This document shows positions 1 to 5,557 of a DNA stretch of 10,172 nucleotides, piece after piece. The notes under the pieces are model-generated. The model saw only the letters and a program-made list of their open reading frames with translations, did no database searches and was not told the origin of the DNA. The number at the start of each line of letters is the position of its first letter. Within the stretch, counting starts at the first letter, position 1. The position numbers and the translations under genes are program-made. This DNA is from Gammaproteobacteria bacterium. GTDB taxonomy: Bacteria; Pseudomonadota; Gammaproteobacteria; UBA7966. Location of the stretch: NCBI GenBank assembly GCA_003485715.1, contig DNIF01000106.1, positions 1-10,172 on the forward strand, in the 5' to 3' direction.

Positions 1-31
1 TGCGAGAACGGCGGAACTTCGGTCTAGTGTG

Positions 32-60
32 TTGACGCTTCTCTATACCCCGGATATAGT
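32..60 (+). promoter_or_regulatory. Sigma-70-type promoter of the E2-E1-JAB operon
   Basis: The -35 hexamer TTGACG (32-37) and the -10 hexamer TATAGT (55-60) each differ from consensus at one position and are 17 bp apart, the optimal spacing. Transcription would start near 66-68, giving a leader of about 65 nt before the first gene at 132. No other strong promoter is apparent before the downstream genes, which overlap or nearly abut, so this promoter probably drives all four. A short inverted repeat, CTATA-N7-TATAG (43-59), overlaps the -10 region and may be incidental. Confidence 0.8.
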
Positions 61-61
61 G

Positions 62-88
62 TTAGCACTCTCGGCGGCAGAGTGCTAA
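62..88 (+). promoter_or_regulatory. Perfect CIRCE element (HrcA operator)
   Basis: Two exact 9-bp inverted arms, TTAGCACTC (62-70) and GAGTGCTAA (80-88), flank a 9-nt spacer. This is the full consensus of CIRCE, the operator bound by HrcA that normally controls groESL and dnaK operons. It begins 1 bp after the -10 hexamer and covers the expected transcription start, the usual place for HrcA repression. The following gene is not a chaperone but the first gene of the conjugation-type operon. HrcA itself is not in this window and is presumed to be encoded elsewhere in the host. The site match is direct observation; binding by HrcA is inference from an exact consensus match. Confidence 0.9.
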
Positions 89-131
89 TTCCAACAACCT
101 GCCACCCATCCCAATCAAAGGGGGAAGTGCT

Positions 132-1286
132 GTGGCAGACGTACATCAGGTCATCTTCTATCCGGTCGGTAACGGCGACACGACCCAAATCGTCCTGTCG
201 AAGGGGCGTCGCGTTCTGTTCGACTTCTGCCACCGGGATAAGGCGGAAGACGCCGACACACCGGAAATCGACCTTAAGGCTCGACTGAAGGAAGACTTGA
301 AGGCCGCCAACCGCGACTACTTCGATGTCGTCGCATTCACGCACGCAGACCTCGATCACATCCAAGGCAGCACCGAGTTCTTCGAGTTGCAGCATGCGAA
401 GAAGTACCACGGCGACGGTCGAATCAAGATTCGAGAGTTGTGGGTGCCGGCGGCGATGCTGCTTGAAGAAGCGGACAACGATCATCAGACCGAGGAATAC
501 GTCCTGCTTCGCCAAGAGGCACGGCACCGTCTGCTGGAGGGCAAGGACATCCTCGTCTTCTCGAAGCCGCAGGCATTGGCCGATTGGCTGGACCCGCTGC
601 TGAAAGCTCGCGGCGAATCGGCATCCGCGCGCGATCACCTCTTTATCGACGCCGGCACGATCGTGCCCGGCTTCACGCTGACGAAGGATGGCGTCGAGTT
701 CTTCTGCCACTCCCCGTTCATCAAGCACTGCGACGACGGCGACATCATCCGCAACAGCGCCGCGTTGGTGTTCAACGTGCGCTTCAATGCCGACGGCTCT
801 ACCTACGACTATCTGGAGGTCGGCGACGCGGAATACGGCGATCTGGAAGACATCGTTAGCACGACGCGCTACCACAAGAACGAGGATCGCCTGGCGTGGG
901 ACCTGTTCAACATCCCGCATCATTGCAGCTATCGCGCATTGAATGAGGACAAGGGCAAGGACGAAACGGTCCCCACGCCGCTGGTGAAGGACCTGCTGCT
1001 GATGGGCAAATCCGATGCCTACATCGTCAGTTGCAGCAAGCCGATCCCGGATGTCAAGGACTCGTATGAGCAGATCCAACCGCCGCACATCCAGGCCCGC
1101 AAGGCGTATGAGCGCTACTTGAAGGAAGTCGGCGGGCGCAAGTTCCTGGTCACGATGGAGGAGCCGAACGCCAACAAGCCCGAGCCGATCATCTTCGAGA
1201 TCGGCAGCGGTGGCGTGACTTGGAAGCGTTCGGCAACCATCGGCGCGTCGGCCATCTTGGCATCGAGGCCCCCGCGAGCTGGCTGA
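132..1286 (+). CDS. ComEC-like metallo-beta-lactamase fold protein, operon gene 1
   Basis: This 384-residue protein starts at a GTG preceded by a strong ribosome binding site (GGGGGAA, 120-126, 5 nt before the start). It has the order of motifs of the ComEC/Rec2-like branch of the metallo-beta-lactamase fold: an N-terminal strand with a VGNGD turn (12-16), the metal motif THADLDHIQG (70-79), an LEVGDAE turn whose Asp (D232) fits the bridging ligand, and PHHCS (262-266) in place of the usual HHGS. The metal motif is HxDxDH instead of HxHxDH, so one classical His ligand is Asp. The family includes hydrolases of phosphodiester or nucleotide substrates, but no substrate can be assigned here. No signal peptide or membrane helix is apparent, so it is probably cytoplasmic. 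The C-terminus is a loose tail ending in PPRAG, with a terminal glycine. The gene is first in the CIRCE-controlled operon and its stop overlaps the start of the next gene (TGATG). The fold is fairly certain; activity is unknown. Confidence 0.85.
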   Translation: MADVHQVIFYPVGNGDTTQIVLSKGRRVLFDFCHRDKAEDADTPEIDLKARLKEDLKAANRDYFDVVAFTHADLDHIQGSTEFFELQHAKKYHGDGRIKIRELWVPAAMLLEEADNDHQTEEYVLLRQEARHRLLEGKDILVFSKPQALADWLDPLLKARGESASARDHLFIDAGTIVPGFTLTKDGVEFFCHSPFIKHCDDGDIIRNSAALVFNVRFNADGSTYDYLEVGDAEYGDLEDIVSTTRYHKNEDRLAWDLFNIPHHCSYRALNEDKGKDETVPTPLVKDLLLMGKSDAYIVSCSKPIPDVKDSYEQIQPPHIQARKAYERYLKEVGGRKFLVTMEEPNANKPEPIIFEIGSGGVTWKRSATIGASAILASRPPRAG

Positions 1287-3532
1287 TGACCGATGCGCAC
1301 CACAAACTGGCAAATGTCACAGAGGTCGGAAACGCCGACGCACTGACAATTCCGCGTGCGCGCGCGTTGCTCGATGCCGTCCAGCGACAACACGACTACT
1401 CGTTGATCCGACTTCTGCGGCATCCCGCAGATGACGCGGCAACACTCGAATGTCTGATCGTAGAAGTCGAGTGCGACGGTATCCCACCGAAGAATCAAGT
1501 CGGCATCCGCTACCGGGAACGCTTGGCGCTATGCGTCCCCAACGACCCCAAGCGGCTGATCGAAGTCCTGGCGCTGCGTCAGGACTTCCCGATTTTGATG
1601 CACCAGAATCAGGGCGTACACGGTGCGCCGGCCAGTTTGTGCCTGTACTTCGATCCACCTGCTGCCGTGTTGCGCACTTGGACACCTGCGGCGTTCCTGC
1701 GCCGCATCCAGTGGTGGCTGGAAAAGAGTGCTCGTGGCGAGCTGCACCCGGCTGACCAGCCGGTTGAGCACCTATTCTTCGCCAGCAAGTACGAACTGGT
1801 CCTGCCGTGGAATCTGTCCGAACTGCGCAAGATCCCGGCGCTACGCTTCATGGTGCTGCGGCAGGAAGAACGCCCCGATCAAGGATTCACCTGCTTTCTG
1901 CAACCGATCTCGAAAGGTGCGCCGCAGGCAAAGACCTTTGCCCATATCGAGTTGACGCTGCCGTCCATCGTGCACGGCTTCGTCGAGCGTGATCCCGCCA
2001 CCCTCGGGCAGTTGGCGGACCTGCTGGCGCAGCGCAATGTCGATCTCATCACGCCGCTGCGAGCAAAGCTGCAAGACGGCGTTGGCGAATCCGGTGCTGC
2101 CGCATCGGCCGATGACAAGGCCACGGTCATCTTGCTGCATGTCCCACTCCAACGGAGTGCCGACGCGGAACCCGACGGCATCACGCACCGGGCGTTCCTC
2201 GTGCCGATCGGCGCACTTGAACTCGGCGTCGCCGCTGGCGCGCTGCTGATACATCATGGGCGTTACTTCAAGGACGTGATGAATCAGCAGTCCTCGACGG
2301 TGTGGCAAAACCAGCCCGTTTTGCCGATGGACGTGCTGGTGCAGAACGATGCGGCGGCCGCGAGGCGCCAGTCTGGCATCTTCGACGAAGGTCCGAAGTC
2401 CGTCTTGATCGGTGCCGGATCGCTCGGCAGCGCATTGCTCAATCTGTGGGGCCGTAGCGGTTGGGGACGCTGGACGGTCATCGACAAGGATCACATCAAG
2501 CCTCATAACCTCTCCAGGCACGCCGCCTACACACAACACATCGGAGAGACAAAAGCGACGGTGGTCGCTGGCTTGCATGCTGCTGCGACAGAGGGCGCGA
2601 CCGAAGTCGTTCCAATCGTCGCCGATGCCACCGATCTTTCGCAGGAATCGGTCGCGCACGCGCTCGCCGCAGCGAGTCTTGTCGTCGATGCTTCGACAAC
2701 GCTCGAATATCCGCGTGCAGCAAGCGGGGTCGATACACTGCCGCGCCATTGCTCGGTGTTCATCACACCCGACGGCAACGCAGCAGTGCTGCTTGCAGAG
2801 GATACCGGACGCACGCACCGCCTGCGCACGCTCGAAGCCCAGTATTACCGTGCCTTGATTCAGGAGGACTGGGGCAGAACGCACCTCAGCGGTCACGCCA
2901 ACACTTTCTGGAGCGGCGCGAGTTGCCGCGACATCTCAGCGGTAATGCCGTATTCGCGCATCCTGGGCCAGGCAAGCACACTGGCCGAACAAGTTCAGGC
3001 CGCGACGACCAACAAGGACGCCCTCATACGCGCGTGGCAACGAGCCCCCGCGAGCGGCGCCATCACCGTGCATGATGTCTCCGTTCTGCCGGAGAAGCGT
3101 ATCCCGTTCGACGACCTCGACGTGTTAATCGACGATGGCGTCGAACAACAATTACGGGAGCTGCGCCGCCAGGGTTTCCCCAACGAGACCGGCGGCGTGC
3201 TGCTCGGCTACTACGACTTCAACATCAAAGCTGTGGTGATCGTTGCCGGCCTGCCAGCGCCGCCCGACAGCAAAGCCAGTCGAGATTCCTTCGAGCGCGG
3301 CATCGCCGGCCTGGCCGAAGCGGTGAAGGATGCCAGCGTGCGCACCGCTGGCATGGTCAGCTACATCGGCGAATGGCATAGCCATCCTCCCGGTCACTCC
3401 GCCTCGCCCAGCGGGCACGATCTGGTGCAACTCATTCAGTTGGCGCTGGGGATGTCCGACGACGGCCTGCCGGCCATCCAGCTCATCGTCGGCGAGCACG
3501 ATCTTCAAGTCCTTCAGGGCGAGGCGAAGTGA
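1286..3532 (+). CDS. Triple fusion E2-like / ThiF-E1 / JAB deconjugase
   Basis: This 748-residue protein starts at the ATG overlapping the upstream stop (TGATG, coupled translation). An in-frame ATG at 1220 would add 22 residues inside gene 1 and is less likely. Residues about 55-175 resemble prokaryotic E2 domains: H106 precedes SLCLYFDP with candidate catalytic C119, then the typical WWLEKSARGELH segment (143-154). Residues about 370-600 are a ThiF/E1 domain: GAGSLG loop (376-381), VIDKDHIKPHNLSRH (398-412), K423, D468, and a possible E1 cysteine C547 in GASCRD. Residues about 608-740 are a JAB/JAMM domain: E634 in NETGG, EWHSHPPG with H698 and H700, then S709 and D712. By family knowledge, E1 adenylates a C-terminal glycine, E2 transfers it to a target, and JAB hydrolyses the resulting bond. 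All motif residues are present, so all three activities look intact. In CBASS, Cap2 carries E2-E1 and Cap3 is a separate JAB protein; here one chain holds all three. The region 180-365 is unassigned. The substrate is unknown. Confidence 0.9.
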   Translation: MTDAHHKLANVTEVGNADALTIPRARALLDAVQRQHDYSLIRLLRHPADDAATLECLIVEVECDGIPPKNQVGIRYRERLALCVPNDPKRLIEVLALRQDFPILMHQNQGVHGAPASLCLYFDPPAAVLRTWTPAAFLRRIQWWLEKSARGELHPADQPVEHLFFASKYELVLPWNLSELRKIPALRFMVLRQEERPDQGFTCFLQPISKGAPQAKTFAHIELTLPSIVHGFVERDPATLGQLADLLAQRNVDLITPLRAKLQDGVGESGAAASADDKATVILLHVPLQRSADAEPDGITHRAFLVPIGALELGVAAGALLIHHGRYFKDVMNQQSSTVWQNQPVLPMDVLVQNDAAAARRQSGIFDEGPKSVLIGAGSLGSALLNLWGRSGWGRWTVIDKDHIKPHNLSRHAAYTQHIGETKATVVAGLHAAATEGATEVVPIVADATDLSQESVAHALAAASLVVDASTTLEYPRAASGVDTLPRHCSVFITPDGNAAVLLAEDTGRTHRLRTLEAQYYRALIQEDWGRTHLSGHANTFWSGASCRDISAVMPYSRILGQASTLAEQVQAATTNKDALIRAWQRAPASGAITVHDVSVLPEKRIPFDDLDVLIDDGVEQQLRELRRQGFPNETGGVLLGYYDFNIKAVVIVAGLPAPPDSKASRDSFERGIAGLAEAVKDASVRTAGMVSYIGEWHSHPPGHSASPSGHDLVQLIQLALGMSDDGLPAIQLIVGEHDLQVLQGEAK

Positions 3533-3533
3533 C

Positions 3534-4412
3534 GTGCCCGGACAGATGATTCTAAAAATATGGGATGTGCAGCATGGCGCATGTGCCATGCTCACGCATC
3601 GCTCGGTCCTGGGTATCGAAGGCCGGCTCGCCATGGTCGACTTCGGTCACAACCAAGACACGGGCTGGAAACCGAGCACCTATATCCGGCACTACTTGAA
3701 GCGGAGCGTGCTGGACTACTTGTTCGTCACCAACGCAGACCTCGATCACATCAGCGATCTGAACAACCTGTGGCGTGAGGGAATCGCGGTCTCCACCTTC
3801 GTTCGCAACCGCAGCGTATCGCCAGAAGTGATGAAGATCATCAAGGAAGTCAGCGGCGAGTTGACCGACGACATCCAGCGATACTTGGATCTTCACGCCA
3901 GCTATGTCTATCCGGTCGATGCCCCATTCGATCAGAGCATGGGGGGCATCACGATAAAGACATTCTTGAACTCGACGCCACGCTTCTACGACACGAACAA
4001 TCTAAGCCTGGTCGCGTTCTTCAAGTTCGGAACCTTCAAGATTCTGTTCCCTGGCGATCTTGAGGAGGCCGGCTGGCTCGCGCTGCTGGAGCAGCCGGAC
4101 TTTCGTGCTGAGTTGGCCGGGACGGCCGTACTCGTGGCCTCTCATCACGGACGCGAAAACGGCTATTGTGAGGCGCTGTTCAACTACATCCATCCTCGCG
4201 CCATCGTGATGTCCGACAAGGCGATCGTTCACGACACGCAGCGCATGACGCAGACGTACCGCCAGCGCGTGGTCGATCATTGGCCGAACGGCGTTTCGGT
4301 CAGGACAACAGGCAAGCAGCGGCATGTACTGACGACGCGGCGTGATGGGTGGATTCAATTCGTCGTCGATGAATTTGGCAACTTCGACATCTACACCGAG
4401 AACAACGGATGA
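3534..4412 (+). CDS. Second metallo-beta-lactamase fold protein with altered metal site
   Basis: I chose the GTG at 3534, 1 nt after the previous stop, because GAGGCGAAG lies at the right distance upstream. The ATG at 3546 has no clear ribosome binding site but fits the family's short N-terminus and gives 288 residues, the numbering used here. The protein opens with MILKIWDVQHGACAML, the first strand and turn of ComEC-like MBL proteins. It then has TNADLDHISD (62-71), LFPGDLEEAGW (167-177, D171 as bridging ligand) and ASHHGRENG (198-206). The first metal motif reads NxDxDH, so both classical His positions of HxH are replaced (N63, D65) while D67, H68 and H200/H201 remain. It may bind fewer metals, or act as a sensor or regulator; this is inference. 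It is a divergent paralogue of gene 1 and ends in TENNG, again a terminal glycine. Its stop overlaps the start of the next gene (ATGA). No membrane segment is seen. Confidence 0.82.
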   Translation: MPGQMILKIWDVQHGACAMLTHRSVLGIEGRLAMVDFGHNQDTGWKPSTYIRHYLKRSVLDYLFVTNADLDHISDLNNLWREGIAVSTFVRNRSVSPEVMKIIKEVSGELTDDIQRYLDLHASYVYPVDAPFDQSMGGITIKTFLNSTPRFYDTNNLSLVAFFKFGTFKILFPGDLEEAGWLALLEQPDFRAELAGTAVLVASHHGRENGYCEALFNYIHPRAIVMSDKAIVHDTQRMTQTYRQRVVDHWPNGVSVRTTGKQRHVLTTRRDGWIQFVVDEFGNFDIYTENNG

Positions 4413-5089
4413 GAGACACCAAAGACTACAGCAGCAAGACGTTGAAGGGTCGCAATCTTGCGTGGCTCGTAGCGACGCTCGTCCTCGATGTCCTAATCCT
4501 CCTGGTACTCGCCTTCCACACGGCGATCCAAGACTTGACGCCGACCGCCATCGCGGCCGTCCGAACCAGCCTCACTGTCCTGCTGCCGATTCCGGTCTTG
4601 ATCCTGTCGTCACTGATCTCGGCTGACCACAAAGCCATGTTGGTGTTCTGGCGCCTCAAGTTCCCGCTTCCTGGATCGCGCGCGTTCTCCGTGTACGCGC
4701 CAGCGGATCACCGCATTGACCTGACGAAATTGAAGAAGAACGTCGGAGCGTTTCCCGTAGAGCCGCGCGAACAGAACACCAAGTGGTACGGCCTGTACAA
4801 ACAGGTCGATTCGGACCCCTCGGTCGCTGACAGCCACAAGAACTATCTGCTGTTCCGCGACATCGCGGCAATGTCGCTGTTGCTGGTGCCTGTGCTGCCT
4901 ATTGCCATGTACTTCATCGGCATTGATCCGACACGCATTCTGATTTCGGCGGCCGTGTTCTTTTGCCAGTATCTGATTTCCGCATTCAGTGCACGGACAA
5001 CAGGCATACGCTTCGTGCAGAACGTGCTGGCCGTGCACGCCAGCCGGAAAGTGACTGCCCCACGGCCAACAGGGGCGGCAAAGGCGTAA
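4409..5089 (+). CDS. Four-helix transmembrane protein, candidate effector
   Basis: This 226-residue protein starts at an ATG overlapping the upstream stop (ATGA), so it is co-translated with the second MBL protein. It has two hydrophobic hairpins: segments at about 17-38 and 51-71, then a polar middle domain (72-150) rich in charged residues, then segments at about 151-171 and 175-195. The C-terminal tail is basic (HASRKVTAPRP). By the positive-inside rule the N-terminus, middle domain and tail are probably cytoplasmic. I do not recognise a named family. The layout recalls small membrane effectors that sit with CD-NTase/CBASS-type operons, which kill or arrest the cell by disturbing the inner membrane, but no homology can be shown here. 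As the last gene of the operon it is the best candidate for the output component. A short inverted repeat near the 3' end lacks a T-run, so no terminator can be called after this gene. Confidence 0.8.
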   Translation: MRDTKDYSSKTLKGRNLAWLVATLVLDVLILLVLAFHTAIQDLTPTAIAAVRTSLTVLLPIPVLILSSLISADHKAMLVFWRLKFPLPGSRAFSVYAPADHRIDLTKLKKNVGAFPVEPREQNTKWYGLYKQVDSDPSVADSHKNYLLFRDIAAMSLLLVPVLPIAMYFIGIDPTRILISAAVFFCQYLISAFSARTTGIRFVQNVLAVHASRKVTAPRPTGAAKA

Positions 5090-5151
5090 CCCGCACCTGA
5101 CTCGCCCTTCTACGCCGCAGCAAGTTGTCCCGATAGGTACTGAACTTCACC

Positions 5152-5532
5152 ATGTCTCCATGCAGCGTACTCATGGAGTCCGAGGTGGAGCAGCTATCAC
5201 AAACATCCGACGCGCTTCCGTTGCCGGGCACGGAAGCCTACGAGGAGTTGCCGCAGTTCCCGAAGCGCAGCCCCCTTCCCTTTCGGCGCACCATCCGCCG
5301 CCAGGAACTGCGGCTGATCGTCCCCTTGGCTGAAACGACGATCTAGGAAATGGAGCGGCGCGGCGAGTTCCCGCGCCGCTTCAACCTGACGCCGCGCTGT
5401 GTCGTATGGGACTTGGCCGAAGTAGAAGCGTGGATCGAGCAGCGCAAGCAAGCTCGTCGCGGTAGCGTCTCGAAGCCGGATGTCCACTTACGAAAAAACC
5501 GCCCTGTTCGGGCGGGTTCAAGTGAGGAATGA
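5152..5532 (+). pseudogene. AlpA-family regulator broken by an amber codon
   Basis: Two stretches in the same frame, separated by a single TAG at 5344-5346, together read as an AlpA-type winged HTH protein of 126 codons. Upstream of the stop is RRQELRLIVPLAETTI; downstream is EMERRGEFPRRFNLTPRC, then VVWDLAEVEAWIEQRKQA. In AlpA proteins the residue after TTI/STI is normally Tyr (TAT or TAC), so one base change explains the stop. It falls in the HTH region, so the truncated product should not bind DNA. Restart at the ATG at 5350 would give 60 residues lacking the first HTH helix. AlpA proteins switch on integrase or excision genes in P4-like islands, which fits its place next to the integrase. 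The start is uncertain: ATG 5152 has no clear ribosome binding site, and the first roughly 48 residues are an extension beyond the typical 70-residue AlpA. A sequencing error at the stop cannot be excluded. Confidence 0.75.
5493..5515 (-). terminator. Rho-independent terminator downstream of the integrase
   Basis: On the minus strand a perfect 6-bp GC stem (CCGCCC/GGGCGG, 5499-5515) with a 5-nt loop is followed directly by six T residues (5498-5493). It lies about 40 bp after the integrase stop and would end its transcript. It sits inside the 3' coding end of the alpA-like pseudogene on the opposite strand. On the plus strand no T-run follows. Confidence 0.8.
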
Positions 5533-5549
5533 GGCCGCGCAGCGGCCTC
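5531..5549. repeat. Perfect 8-bp hairpin between alpA remnant and integrase
   Basis: GAGGCCGC (5531-5538) and GCGGCCTC (5542-5549) form a perfect 8-bp stem with a 3-nt loop between the two convergent genes. No T-run follows on either strand, so it is not a classical terminator by itself. It may protect the 3' ends of transcripts or help the adjacent terminator. Confidence 0.6.
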
Positions 5550-5557
5550 TCATCCGA

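Noticed and set aside
1220..1285. Upstream ATG start for the E2-E1-JAB protein
   Set aside because: It would overlap gene 1 by 66 bp with translation unrelated to the family; the TGATG overlap at 1284-1288 is the typical coupled start.
24..1313. 429-residue minus-strand open frame opposite gene 1
   Set aside because: It mirrors gene 1, which has clear MBL motifs and a strong ribosome binding site. The antisense translation has no recognisable domain and arises from GC-rich codon use.
1841..2896. 351-residue minus-strand open frame opposite the fusion gene
   Set aside because: It lies fully inside the E2-E1-JAB gene and has no family features; it is a shadow frame.
5056..5074. GCCCC...GGGGC inverted repeat at the end of gene 4 as operon terminator
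   Set aside because: The stem is short with a long loop, lies in coding sequence and has no T-run after it.
132..5089. Complete type II CBASS or Bil operon
   Set aside because: No CD-NTase (nucleotidyltransferase GS...D motif) and no ubiquitin-like protein could be found in any frame of the operon, so the system is related in parts only.
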